Shown: in pieces, positions 46,139 to 57,333 of the stretch
How the letters are laid out: the number at the start of each line of letters is the position of its first letter
How positions within the stretch are numbered: the stretch's first letter is position 1
Assembly: GCA_020205615.1 (NCBI GenBank)
Contig: CM035173.1
Span: forward strand, 36,006,940-36,070,939
Source: Panax quinquefolius
Taxonomy: Eukaryota > Streptophyta > Magnoliopsida > Apiales > Araliaceae
Direction of reading: 5' to 3'
Length of the DNA stretch: 64,000 nt
Position numbers and translations under genes: made by a program
Notes under the pieces: model-generated
Seen by the model: the letters and a program-made list of their open reading frames with translations, nothing else
Databases searched by the model: none
Told to the model about the DNA's origin: nothing

Positions 46139-46219
<81 letters not shown>
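46134..46219. repeat. (TA)n microsatellite in the copia leader
   Basis: A TA run of about 80 bp, the longest in the window. Confidence 0.97.
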
Positions 46220-46227
<8 letters not shown>

Positions 46228-46558
46228 CCGTGTATGTCTTAACGTGGCCAGCGTAAAAATTGTGTATAAACAAGTTGACTTTTAATAACATGGCCAACTT
46301 CAATAATAATCCTGCCGGCTTTCCGTGGTTTCCGTGCATCAAACCAACTTAAAACGTGCACATTCTAAACATATTAAACAAACAGGTTTAATTGCTATTA
46401 TAGAATTGCAAAACAATTAGTATTAAACCGTGGCCTGCTTTTTTTTTTTTTTTTTTAATTAAATTTTATACTGATAAAATTATGCCCAATTAAATTGTTC
46501 TAAACACATATCAATATACATATCAAATTAAAACAATTAATAATTAGCATAAAGGTTT

Positions 46559-46571
46559 GGCTACGATGCCC
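46559..46571 (-). other. Possible copia primer-binding site
   Basis: Next to the LTR the minus strand reads GGGCATCGTAGCC, resembling TGGTATCAGAGCC (initiator-Met tRNA) with several mismatches. Weak call. Confidence 0.35.
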
Positions 46572-46573
46572 TT

Positions 46574-48454
46574 TATTAGGTTTATAATATTCATGAACAT
46601 GATCAAATTGCAAAAAATTAAGCGGCGCGTGTAAAATCGAGTTTAAAAATTTACAAACCATATACGGATCACCCTTTATGCACAATTATTAATTAAGCGA
46701 AAAGATAAAGAATAAAATCATACCCTTGAAGATCGAGCTTCCTCGATGCAGTTCACCTCCAAATCCTTTTCGCGTTCAATCTTGAATCCATGGGGTTTGG
46801 TTCCTTCCTTTGATCAACGTTAGCCACCCATATGTTTGGCCTCTGGGGTGATCCACCAGGAAGAAGAAAATTGAAAGAAGGGGTGGTTGGCTAAACCCTG
46901 GTTTTTCTATCTACATAGAAAAGGTGTACTCTCTTCAACAATTGGAATTATTACGTATGTTGAAAAAAATCAACAACCCATCCACCCATAATAAGACTCC
47001 TCTTATTTATAGATGTGGGCAACCCATCTTAACAATTAAGGAATTGGGTTTTATTTAATTAATTAAATTCTTTTAATTAATTAATCTCCCTAATCTTATT
47101 AGGGATAATTAATTAAACTCCTTTAACTAATTTTCCTTCCTAATCCAATTAGAAATAAATGAGAAGTACTTATATTAAATTAATTCCTAAACTCTTTTAG
47201 AAATTAAAATAATAATAATTGTAATAATATTAATAAGACTCCTCTTATTAATTTATATTTAATATTTCTAAAATATTAAATAATAAATATTAAGCTATTT
47301 AATTTATTCTATCACCATAGATTAAATTAAATATACTTAACTATATTATTACGATTATGCCATTAACTTCTTAAATAATTATTCTTCCTTTTTATGGTGT
47401 GACCCTTTAGGTTCTCCATATTAAGCCGGTTGTGAATAAATCAATTAGAACAATTCTAATCTTATTTAAATAAATAAATTAAACAATTAATTTATTTAAA
47501 TAATATTTATTCTACAATAGGGATAAGCCTCCTAGCGATCAACGCGACTTTCCGGATAATATAGATTTCAACATTAATCATTAAAGAACCTTTGAGTAAA
47601 TAGTTCTTGAAATGCAATTCAATCCTTCCACCATCTGATGTCCCAATTAAATATAAGACATGGAATTCTTGTCAGTCTTATTTTATTTAATTATATGTAT
47701 TTCGATCCTTAAATGCACAACTCCAAATAATGCAAATTAGAAACTCCTTTCTAATTTCATTACGCCTTAACCCGAGGACTACTTGGTTTGTCATTTATCG
47801 AATCACATAGGACATTTCTCTTTTTTATTAGAAGTGGTAGATTCTTTATTGATCATACATTATCTCCATGTACAACTTATTATACCCAAGCATACCCTTT
47901 GATATACCCTAAGGGTCTTAAGGAATAAGTCAGTATAACTAACTCATCATACACAAGAATCTTATGATGATCTCGAGTCCAAGATCACTTGTACTACTAT
48001 CACTCTGAAATTCCTATTGACGAGACAAATAAAACTCCATTAGGTATTCCTTAGCGAGTCACGTTCGGTGAACTTATTCTCTAATAAGCACCTACATACT
48101 TGCTTTAGTGTCTCCACACAAATGATCGTGAGATCAATCATCCTCATCCATGAAATGAACGTATGTATGTACCCATCTATCCGGATTCACTAATCCCCAA
48201 TTTAGTAATCCAATGATTGGGAACTATTTTAGTTTTAAGCTTTCTAAAATTTAGATCTCATTAGAATGATCATCATCATTATTCTAAAAGCATTGCTTAA
48301 AACTATGGGTTTATCACATATTATAAAAAACGACATCATGTAGATAATTAAAAGCCTTTAATAAATTAATACTTTTATTAATAAATGAATAAGATTGTTA
48401 CAAAGTATATGCTTTATCATCAAACATGATTGGCTTGTGTGCATACTACTTTCA
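46574..48454 (-). repeat. Copia LTR, 5' LTR in element orientation
   Basis: 1881 bp, TATTAGGTTT to ACTACTTTCA on the + strand. About 470 bp of AT-rich sequence (about 47030-47510) differs from its partner at only two or three positions; compound differences cluster elsewhere at C/G-containing spots. Confidence 0.93.
47004..47011 (-). promoter_or_regulatory. TATA-like box in the copia 5' LTR (element orientation)
   Basis: TATTTATA on the + strand, equal to TATAAATA on the minus strand. Correct LTR to drive the copia transcript. Confidence 0.5.
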
Positions 48455-48760
48455 ATAATTGTGGAAGAGAAGGTCACCTAACCCGATTTTGTCATTCACC
48501 GAAGACAAGTTCAACTAAGATGGTGGCACCAAAGGACGTCCTAGAAAAGTCAAAGTCAGTAGTGCAAGGGAGAGCGTCTGTCGTGACCTCCCAGAAAGCA
48601 AGGAACCCGAATGAGGTCATCACGGGTAAGCTTATCATAAACTCTAGTGAAGTATATACCTTATTTGATACTGGTTCTACCCATTATTTTATTTCTCCTA
48701 CTTGCGCTCAATGTTTAAATTTAACTCGGAGAAATTAGACTTTGACTTATCTCATTGAAA
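48455..48760 (+). pseudogene. gag tail and protease of copy D (resumes after copia)
   Basis: After the ATAAT duplication the reading resumes NNCGREGHLTRFCHSPKTSS, completing the second CX2CX4HX4C zinc knuckle. The open frame then runs through SEVYTLFDTGSTHYFISPTC, where DTG is the aspartic protease active site (about 48664-48672). The frame fails after about 48738. In copy C the same site reads DLG, so copy D keeps the better protease. Confidence 0.9.
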
Positions 48761-50240
48761 CTCCGTTTGGAGAAACCTTCATTACATCCATTTGTTTATA
48801 AGTCTTGTTTGGTTCAAATCGGTACCCTCACATTACCTGTCGATCTTATTTCATTGAAAATACTTGCATTTGACATAATTCTAGGGGGATTGATTGGTTA
48901 ACTACTCATCATGCAAAAATTGATTGTTTTAAATGGGTTGTTAGCTTTCATATTCCTAACCAACCTATTATGCGAATTCAAGCAACCAAACCATTAAAAT
49001 CAATCACTTGTCATCTCGAGCCATAAAGATATTCATTTATTAAAAATGGATGTCAAGCTTTCTTAGCTCATATCACGGATCTAAACAAAAATACGTCGAT
49101 TTTGAATGATATTTCTATTGTTAATGAATTTCTGACGTATTCCACGAAGAAATTCTGGCTACCCCCGAGCGTGAAATTGAATTTTGTATCGACCTTGAAC
49201 CCGGTACAAAACCCATTTCCAAAGCCCCATGTCGAATGGCTCTATTGAACTTGAGGAGTTAAAGACCCAACTGCGAGAATTGTTAGACATTGGTTTTATT
49301 AAGTCCTAGTACTTCTCCTTGGGGTGCTCTATTCTATTCGTGAAAAAGAAAGATGGGAGTATCGACTTTGTATTGATTATCGGGAGTTGAATCATGTCAC
49401 CATCAAAATAGGTACCCATTGCCACGTATTGATGACTGTTTGACCCGGTTGCAAGGCGCCAAATTCTTTTCAAAGATTGATCTTCGTTCCGGATATCACC
49501 AATTGAAGATTAGAACCGATGACATTCCAAAGACGGCTTTCAGAACTCGGTACGGGCATTATAAATTTTAGTCATGTCTTTTGGATTAACTAATGCTCCT
49601 GCTGCCTTCATGGATATGATGAACCGAGTTTTCAAGGAATATTTGGATCACTTTGTGGTTGTCTTTATTGATGACATCCTTATTTATTCCAAAAGCCGTG
49701 AAGATCATGAGCAACACTTGAGGCTGATACTTCAAAAGCTTCGTGAATATAAGCTTTATGCCAAGTTGAAGAAATGTTAGTTCTGGCTTGAAGAAGTAGC
49801 ATTCCTTGGGCACGTGGTATCAATTCATGGAATATCTGTTGACCCAGCAAAGATTGAAGCTATTCAAAGCTGGGAGCAACCTAAATCAGTGACCGAAGTA
49901 CATATATATTTCTCGGCTTAGCTGGTTATTATCAGAGATTCGTATAAGGGTTTTCTTGAATCGCTACTCCCTTAACTCAGCTGACTCAGAAAGATACAAA
50001 ATTCGATTAGAGTGAGGAATGCGAGAAGAGTTTTCAAGAACTCAAGAGGAGGCTCATTTCAAACTTGTTACGACAATACCATCCATCTCGGAGGATTTGT
50101 CATCTCTGATGATGCTTGAGGCAAGGGTTAGGATGTGTTCTCATGCAACATGGGAAAGTCATAGCCTATCCTTCTCGATAACTCAAAGAATATGAGAGGA
50201 ATTATCCTACTCATGATCTAGAGTTGGCAGTTGTTGTCTT
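48760..50240 (+). pseudogene. Reverse transcriptase of copy D
   Basis: Pieces in order: [14 protein letters not shown] (about 49107), [21 protein letters not shown] sequence (about 49190-49245), [18 protein letters not shown] in shifted frames (about 49350), ARLMTV / [18 protein letters not shown] (about 49460-49515) and then a 68-residue open stretch with [20 protein letters not shown] and the [11 protein letters not shown] catalytic box (about 49667-49700). [20 protein letters not shown] (about 49803-49860) belongs to the RT connection. There are several frameshifts and one stop (KKC*) at 49778. Confidence 0.9.
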
Positions 50241-50265
50241 CGCACTTAAAATTTAGAGCCATTAT

Positions 50266-50607
50266 TTGTATGGGGAGAAAGTGGAGATCTTTACAGATCA
50301 TAAAAGCCTCAAATATTTCTTCACTCAAAAGGAACTAAACATGCGACAGCGACGTTGGCTTGAACTGTTGAAAGATTATGATCATAACATCCAATATCAT
50401 CTTGGAAAAGCAAATGTGGTAGCTGACGCATTGAGTAGAAGATCATATGCGCGTACAAGTGCGATATTGTCAACACAAAGGCCCATTTTGTATGACTTGC
50501 AAAGGATGGAGATAGAGATAAAAACTCCAATGACCCACGTGATGATGGCGAATATACAAGTAGAACCGACTTTAATCGATAAAGTTAAAGTTGCTCGAAG
50601 CTACTGA
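50266..50607 (+). pseudogene. RNase H of copy D, 3' half open
   Basis: 113 open residues: [40 protein letters not shown] and [25 protein letters not shown] contains a catalytic Asp of the gypsy RNase H. The first half lies upstream in broken frames (VISDDA about 50100; [16 protein letters not shown] about 50185-50235). The ATG at 50266 is internal. Confidence 0.9.
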
Positions 50608-51091
50608 CACGGAGGCGATGCATATGGGAAAGAAAGTACAAGAAGGTGTTATCTGGGAAGCAAGAATCGATGAAGAAGGAATACTTGAGTCAACTCCGGA
50701 CTTTGTGTTCTAACGATCCTTATTTAAAGTATAAAATCATAATGGGCGCCTACAACACAAGGTTTTCAATCCATCACAGGGAGTACTAAAATGTATCATG
50801 ATCTTGACATACATTTTGGTGGGGCAATATGAAGAGAGAGATAGCGATGTTTATCTCGAAGGTGTCTAACGTGTCAACGAGTCAAAGCGAGACATCAAGT
50901 ACCAAAAGGTCCATTGCAACCACTTGAAATTCCAAAATGGAAGTGGGAGCACATTACCATGGATTTCGTTCTTTGGTCTTCCTAAGGTTTCTCGGGGTAT
51001 AGATGCAATTTGGGTCATTGTTGATAGATTGACCAAGTCTGCTCATTTCTTACCTATACGAGAAACTTTTACACTTGAATGACTTGCTCGT
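50608..51091 (+). pseudogene. Integrase of copy D, zinc-binding region and start of the core
   Basis: Shifted frames give ILESTPDFVF (about 50684), HHREY-like and YHDLDIHFGG (about 50795-50822), [24 protein letters not shown] (zinc region, decayed) and WEHITMDFV (about 50945). [33 protein letters not shown] follow (about 50982-51078), with the first core Asp in VDRLTKS. Confidence 0.85.
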
Positions 51092-51949
51092 ATGTACATA
51101 AGCGAGGTTGTAAGATTGCATGGTATGCCAGTATCCATAGTTTCTGATCAAGACCCAAGATTCACTTCACGATTTTGGGTTAGTTTGCAAAAAGCTATGG
51201 AGCGCAGTTCTGATTTAGTTGGCATATCATCCTCAAACGGACGGACAATCGAGAGGACTATTCAAACTCTTGAAGATTTATTAAGACTTTGTGTCCTTGA
51301 CTTCAAGGGAAGTTGGGATAAGTTCTTACCATTGGTGGAGTTTTCCTACAACAACAGTTATCAAGCAAGCATTGGCATGGCTCCATTCGAAGCGTTGTAT
51401 AGAAGAAAGTATCGTTCTCCAGTATGCTGGGATGAGGTGGGTGAAGCAACGTTGTTGGGACCGGAGTTGGTACGTATGACTATGGAAATGATTCAAACAT
51501 TCCGACAACGTATAAAAACCTCACAAGACCGACAAAAGAGTTATGCTAATCTTCATCGAAAGGACGTGGAATTTGATATTGGAGATCATGTGTTGTTACG
51601 TGTTGCTCCATGGAAAGGAGTTACGAGATTTGGAAAGAGAGAAAAGCTCAATCCTCGATTCGTTGGCCCATTTTTAATCCTCGATCGAGTAGGGACTGTA
51701 GCCTATAGACTTGCTTTACCGCCAAGTATGTCTCGTGTTCATAACGTTTTTCATATATCCATATTACGTAAATATGTGAAAGACCCGAACCACATTATTG
51801 AGTTAGAACCGGACGAAATAGCGGAAGATTTAACGTATGAAGAGGTTCATGTTCAAATCTTGGATAAGAAGAAACATATTCTACGCTCCAAGGTTATACC
51901 TCAAGTTAAAGTTTTATGGAGGAACCATGATGTTGAGGAAATGACGTGA
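51092..51949 (+). CDS. Integrase core to chromodomain of copy D, largest intact ORF of the family
   Basis: 285 open residues. The start codon is internal to the polyprotein. RLHGMPVSIVSDQDPRFTSR carries the second catalytic Asp, and [14 protein letters not shown] the catalytic Glu; VEFSYNNSYQASIGMAPFEA and YRRKYRSPVCWDEVGE follow. The GPY/F-type module has RFVGPFLILDRVGTVAYRLA. After HNVFHISILRKYVKDPNHII comes the linker EDLTYEEVHVQILDKK and the start of a chromodomain, VIPQVKVLWRNHDVEEMT. It stops at a TGA where the family has a Trp codon; ELESEMKSRYPYLF continues in the same frame after it. Chromodomains of this clade guide integration towards heterochromatin. Upstream frames are broken, so no full polyprotein is made as shown. 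Confidence 0.92.
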   Translation: MYISEVVRLHGMPVSIVSDQDPRFTSRFWVSLQKAMERSSDLVGISSSNGRTIERTIQTLEDLLRLCVLDFKGSWDKFLPLVEFSYNNSYQASIGMAPFEALYRRKYRSPVCWDEVGEATLLGPELVRMTMEMIQTFRQRIKTSQDRQKSYANLHRKDVEFDIGDHVLLRVAPWKGVTRFGKREKLNPRFVGPFLILDRVGTVAYRLALPPSMSRVHNVFHISILRKYVKDPNHIIELEPDEIAEDLTYEEVHVQILDKKKHILRSKVIPQVKVLWRNHDVEEMT

Positions 51950-52020
51950 GAGTTAGAATCTGAAATGAAATCAAGGTATCCTTACCTCTTCGACATACCA
52001 GGTACGTACCCTAATTTCGA
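51947..52020 (+). pseudogene. Chromodomain end of copy D after a premature stop
   Basis: Directly after the TGA the frame continues ELESEMKSRYPYLF, the normal end of a Tekay-type chromodomain, then drifts. TGG to TGA is a single G-to-A change. Confidence 0.8.
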
Positions 52021-52032
52021 GGGCGAAATTTC

Positions 52033-52047
52033 ATAAGAAGGGGAGAT
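52033..52047 (+). other. Polypurine tract of copy D
   Basis: AAGAAGGGGAGAT immediately before TGTAAGACCCC. Confidence 0.8.
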
Positions 52048-54695
52048 TGTAAGACCCCAACTTTTATGAATAAAGATGAATTTTCTAAATATCATTATCA
52101 TTTTATGGAATAAATTTGATATAATGTTATAATTGTGGGTAATATTTATAAATTTTGCAAAATCGCAAGTTGTTATATAATATTCGATTGGTGGGGAATA
52201 TTCGTTTTAAGCGGGGAATATTAAATGCGACGGCACAATCATTAGTGGACCCCAGCAACGAAAATTATTGTCGGATTGAGAAAAGATAAAAATATTTTTA
52301 TGCAAATAATGGCGGAAGTTTCACCGTTAAGCTGTTGAAACACCGGTGTTAAAAATGTCGAGAATACGGCGTGGTTGCATAGTAGCACACGGTATTGATT
52401 ATTGATGCTTACGTGAGAAGTCATTCAGTTTTATTCAATTATTATCGATATTTTATATAATCAATAATTGAGATAACAAAGTTAAGAATATTATTATTTG
52501 CAATATTAACGATGTCTAGAAGTTCTGCCAATGAGAGGTTTGGTCACCTAATTGCGCGCCAATAGGGAGAAATCCTTATTGGAAAGCCCCCTCTTTCCTG
52601 GGAACGACCTAGTCGATTAATAGTGTGAATAATAATAATGATGATGATGTTTTGTTTTATTAGTATTATTAATGTAATAAAACAGAAAAGCTTTTTATAT
52701 AAAATAGAATACGTTTATAAAGTTATTCGTTTTATTAGGTTAATAGTAAAATCTTTTTATATAAAACAGAATACTTTTATAAAGTTATTCGTTTTATTAG
52801 ACAATAATTTGAATATATTATATTTTATTATGCATAGTGTTTGCATAGTGCCTATATAATGTTTTGCATAGTAAAATCTTTTTAAAAGTTATTCGTTTTA
52901 TTAGATTATAAATATAATATATTATATTTTATTAAAACCAATCTGATCCGTCTTTTAAGTAAATCGATCTGGACCATTCATGGATTGATTACTATTCAAT
53001 CCATTCTTCTATAAATAGAAGCTCATTCCTTCATTATTTTTTACTGAATTCATTGAAACTCTAGAGAGAAACTGTAGAGAAATTATTCTTCTATCTCTTG
53101 GCGTATTTCTTTAGCGTTTAAGAAAGCTTTGAGCGTAGTAGTACAAGTTTCTTCAAGTATATCACCGCCTACCATCTTGAGTATTACTTTTCTTTATAAG
53201 GTAAGGGATATTATTTGTTGTACTTTATAAGGGGTATTATTTTTTTCATATTCATGAAGAGAACTTCATTATTCCATTCGTTATTATTACATTGGAACAT
53301 CACATGCATCGTTATCTGGCCGGACTCAGTTCCTTCTTTATTATTTTGTTGGAATATCCTATCTCATGCGCGTTTATCTTTGGACTGGTTAAAATCTTTT
53401 ATTATTACATTGGAATATCCTATCTGCGTGCGTTTTCTGTATGGACTGATTCCGTTATTTATTATTACATTGGAATAACTTTTCTATACATCTGCGTACG
53501 CATGCATGGTGATTTCTGTTGTTATTACATTCTTTATTATTACATTTGGAATATCACAATACGGTGCGTCGATACGCTTTGACACAGTTCCGTTTATTTA
53601 TTATTATGTTGGAATAACTCATTGTTTATTTGAAGTCTGCATGCATGGTGATTTCTTTTGTTATTCCATTCTTTATTATACTCAATTGGTTAAAGTTTTG
53701 ACTTTTATACTCCATGAAATTAGTGGAATATCTTTAATATTTGCGCTTCATCCAGTATCTTTTCGTGAAAAAATATTCTTGAGCATTCTTGAATTTTACT
53801 CTACAAAAAGAAGTATCATGTTGACAATTTGGGACGTTATTAGTTTCTCGAATAAATTAATTCTTGAACTTGTTTTATTGAATTCTTATATCATTGTCAT
53901 CATCCTCATATTTATATTTTGTTGAAAGTCATCTACGTGGCATGTAGTGCGTAGATGGACTTGGTATGATTATAACCGAGGAATTATTCGGTGTAATCAT
54001 GGTAGTAATGTTACAAATGATGTGATAAAAGTCCTCATTGGCCGTGGTGCATTGATGGATAGTAGTTGGCATAATCATGACCATTGATGAATACACGAAT
54101 ATCCTTGGCCCGTGAGTGCGTGGATAATTTGTGGTTGTGATACTAAGAATATCCTTGGCGTAGTGCGGGGATGATGTGGATTATTTATTAAAAATTTGAG
54201 TCTCGTGATAAAAGTGATGAAAACTTTTAAATCATAAAAGATAGTAGATTTTATTCTCTACTTGACTCTTTTAATGGATTGCGTGTTTCATCATTGATAA
54301 ACTTGATGTCTATTGTATTTTATCAGTTTAACAATGTTGAAGACTAATGATAATTTATTCTGCATTATCTTAGTCATAATATTTTTTACTGGGCTAGTTG
54401 AGCTCACACTTTCTTTCACTGTTCTCTTCAGGAAATGAGAACGTAAATTGGGGACTAGTCGGGGAGCGGAGTGACGGTCCGATGATGATAGTATTAGTAG
54501 TCCTCACTATTCTGTTAAATAGTGTGACAATAAATGTAATGAGGACTTATTCTGAGAGTGGATATTGTCTAGAAGACAATATTTGTATTAAAACTCACAG
54601 CTTTCTTGTTGTATATTAAAGATTGTATTTGTATTATGTACCATGTATTTGGCGACTCTGAATAGGTGATGTATACCTATTTTGGGGGCGTCACA
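52048..54695 (+). repeat. 3' LTR of copy D (short subtype)
   Basis: TGTAAGACCCC to GGGGGCGTCACA, 2.65 kb, colinear with 35428-38058. TATA box at 53010, hairpin array about 53265-53690, GGCCGTGGTGCATTGATGG-type repeats about 53930-54180. It retains a TA-free spacer like the 5' LTR, unlike copy C. Confidence 0.93.
53010..53017 (+). promoter_or_regulatory. TATA box of copy D 3' LTR
   Basis: TATAAATA followed by GAAGCTCATTCCTTCATTAT. In this LTR it could drive read-out transcription into 54.7-56 kb. Confidence 0.6.
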
Positions 54696-55088
54696 GTCAA
54701 AGCCTCAAATCAAATTTGTTTTTTATATTCAAACAAAATCATGAATTAATTTCAAAGTATAAACTAGTTTTGGTATCTTTTTATAAGTTTCAAATAAGTT
54801 TTACTTGAAATAAGAAAAACAAACCTTCCAAAATTTATATTCAGAATCCCAAAAATTATACAGTGTCCATTAGTTAGATGCAACAAAGTAAAGTGATTAT
54901 AACAACTAGAAATGAGGGGTTGCTAAAGGCTCGTAGTCATTTTTCAATTACCATTATAAAATAAGGCAAAATCATTGTAAGCTATCACAATAAAAGACAG
55001 AAACTACTCAACCAAAATGATCCTATTTTTAATTGAAGATCAAACAACCCAAAAATAAATTAAAAATGGCACTAAGTTTTTTTACATA

Positions 55089-55120
<32 letters not shown>

Positions 55121-55550
55121 TTAGACACAATTTAGAAACTTACTTCGGTTACTTGTCATAGTTCATTTTAAATGATTCCCCAAAGCCTCAAAGCCTCAAA
55201 CCAAATTTATTTTCTATATTCAAACAAAATCATGAATTAATTTCAAAGTATAAACTAATTTTGGTATCTTTTTATAAGTTTCAAATAAGTTTTACTTGAA
55301 ATAAGAAAAACAAACCTTCCAAAATTTATATTCAGAATACCAAAAATTATACAGTGTCCATTAGTTAGATGCAAAAAAGTAAAGTGATTATAACAACTAG
55401 AAATGAGGGGCTGCTAAAGGCTCATAGTCATTTTTTATTTTTCATTTCTCATTATAAAATAAAGCAAAATCATTGTTAGCTATCACAATAAAAGACAGAA
55501 ACTACTCAACCAAAATGATCCTATTTTCAATTGAAGATTTAACAATCCAA
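54696..55550 (+). repeat. Tandem ~450 bp duplication flanking copy D
   Basis: 54696-55065 (first unit, continued from 35358-35427) and 55120-55550 (second unit) share long colinear stretches: CAAACAAAATCATGAATTAA, TTTACTTGAAATAAGAAAAA, ATTATACAGTGTCCATTAGT and CAAAATGATCCTATTTT. A (TA)n run (55089-55118) separates the units. Confidence 0.93.
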
Positions 55551-56639
55551 AAATAAAAACTGAATCAGACCAAACAAACAGTAACCATAGTCAACCAACT
55601 CAATAACAAAAAAAATCAAACTTGAATCAAACAATCTCTCACAGTTCACACGCTGATGAACATTCAAAGCAAAAAATTATACAAAAAATACTTTTTAGAT
55701 TTCACCAAACCTTAAAACTAAGAAGATTTTTGTACTTGTATTTAGAATTGGTTTATGAATTTTTTTTGTCCCCTCCAAATTTAACTTTTTCATTAATCTG
55801 TCTCCTTGAATTTATTAATTTACATATTTGTCATGCCCATATACACCTATATAAAAATAATTCCAGCAGGGACAGCTGCTTATGCTGCCCCTTATATGTA
55901 TCTGCCCATGACCATAGTGGAGTTGTAGAAGAAGTACTTGACCTAGTGGCTGAGCCGCGGAGATGTGGAAGAACTAGTAAAGGAGTCGTGGAGACGAGAT
56001 GTAGAGACAATCGCAAAAGGAATGAGAGAATGAAAAGAGAAGAAGCAGAGTAGTTTGTACTTGTACAGCTGTATTTAGAATACTAATGAAATTTATTTTT
56101 TACTCATTTAAGTTTAACTCTTTCATTAATTTGTCCCATTTAAACTTATTAAATTACATATTTGCCTCTACTTCTATATCTCTATAAAAAAAAAATTAAT
56201 ATAAGCACAGTGCATATGATGCCCATGCATAAGTCCGCCCTGCATCCAAGTCACTAAAATTTTATGCGTTATATCAAAATAAAATTAAAAAGGCTCAAAT
56301 TTCAACGAAAGGCTCTCAAATATCAATGGAAAGTTATATCTTGAAAAACTTCTCAAATCTGCATATTATGTTATTATTTTATAGAATATAAGTGTTTTTC
56401 AAGAGTATTATATATAGTATTCACTTATTGTTGTTATAATTGATCCTTTTCTTGATTATCGGTTATTTTATTTTAAAAATTATTATTTTAAATTTTGTAT
56501 TGTAATTTTTCATCTTTTATAATAGATCACAATTTTAATATATTACAATCGATTAGACTAATTAAAAAAAGCGGAAAAAAGCTAAAAAAAACAAAAGGAA
56601 AATTTGATTATTTAATTTACAGTAGCTGGTGACATTTAA
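55551..56639. other. Intergenic DNA with a duplicated dispersed repeat
   Basis: About 55740-55905 and 56075-56235 are related (TTAACTNTTTCATTAATNTG, ATTACATATTTG, then an A-rich run and TGCCC), and both resemble 8318-8456. The open frame 55622-56053 spans this repeat and has no recognisable domain, so I do not call it a gene. The rest is AT-rich. Confidence 0.55.
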
Positions 56640-56878
56640 TGTAATACCCGGAAAAAAAATATTTAATTTTTTTAAAACATATTAATTGGACTTTGTTTTT
56701 AATTGGGTCAAAGTAGTCATTTAAATTATGTGGACTAATAAATATTAGTAAGTAATAGATAATATTATGTGATTAAAATTTGGGCTTAATATTAAATTAA
56801 CCCAATTAGAAGTTTATTAAGGCAACTTAATTAATAAATAACTAAACCTAATCTTACTTTCATTATACGAATTGAGGG

Positions 56879-56884
<6 letters not shown>

Positions 56885-56939
<55 letters not shown>
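56885..56939 (+). repeat. (GA)n microsatellite in the leader of the TLC gene
   Basis: An AG/GA run of about 54 bp ends at the base before the ATG. GA-rich leaders are common in plant genes. Confidence 0.97.
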
Positions 56940-56942
<3 letters not shown>

Positions 56943-57333
56943 GCGAGGGGGAGTAGCCATGAAAATGGGAGCAACAAATCAGGGGCATTCTTCATGGCAA
57001 CTTTGGTGATGTGGAGTGTCTCTGTTTTCTTTGAAATTGTATTCAAAGTTTTGACTAAGTCGATTTCGATGGTTCTTGGTTATTGTTTTTACCAATTGGC
57101 TAATTGGGTGGTGAGGAATTGGGTCTCTCGTGATCCTCTGTTTTTTAATACTTGTGTGTCTCTTCTTCACTCCTCCATGACCTCTTCTTCAGTGGTTTTC
57201 ATTTTGATTAATCAATTCATAAAAAAATGGGTCAAGTGAAATGTTTGAACACTCGCAATTGGTTGGTGATACTTGGGCATGGGCATATCCAACTTTGTGC
57301 TTTTCGTGTGGTTACTTTGCATACGATCAATGG

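Larger units (their letters stand above)
44050..46570 (-). other. Long AT-rich leader of the copia element with several repeat types
   Basis: No coding seen. Contents: three copies of CCTTGTGGTGACACAACAAA (about 44335, 44523, 44610); a TGTGAGACCCCA word at about 45188 that matches the chromovirus LTR start but then diverges; an array of near-palindromic AAATAAACTCCTTTTATTTT words (about 45400-46130); a (TA)n run (46134-46219); and a T tract (about 46438-46456). Confidence 0.7.
39273..48454 (-). mobile_element. Ty1/copia retrotransposon nested in gag of copy D, minus strand
   Basis: Two direct LTRs (39273-41143 and 46574-48454) with TG...CA ends on the + strand, flanked by ATAAT. Orientation is minus: the polypurine tract AGTGCAAGTGGGAGAT reads on the minus strand next to 41143, and gag and RT fragments are on the minus strand. 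The LTRs are almost identical in AT-rich stretches, suggesting a fairly recent insertion, but the internal region is badly broken, with the protease and the front of integrase not recognisable. Transcribed opposite to its host element. Confidence 0.92.
35428..54695 (+). mobile_element. Tekay/Del-like chromovirus copy D, containing a nested copia element
   Basis: Two matching LTRs (2631 and 2648 bp) flank an internal region that is 4.8 kb once the 9.2 kb copia insert (39273-48454) is removed: the same size and domain order as copy C. A primer-binding-like site and a purine tract are at the expected places. The outside flanks match the intact second copy of a tandem duplicate, confirming the boundaries. 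The target duplication is imperfect (CTAAA left, TCAAA right after the LTR end). Best preserved member of the family here. Confidence 0.93.

Noticed and set aside
46094..46342. 82-residue frame with a long Ile-Tyr run
   Set aside because: Most of it is the translation of a (TA)n microsatellite.
55622..56053. 143-residue open frame
   Set aside because: It crosses the dispersed repeat and low-complexity DNA, shows no domain and has no supporting context.
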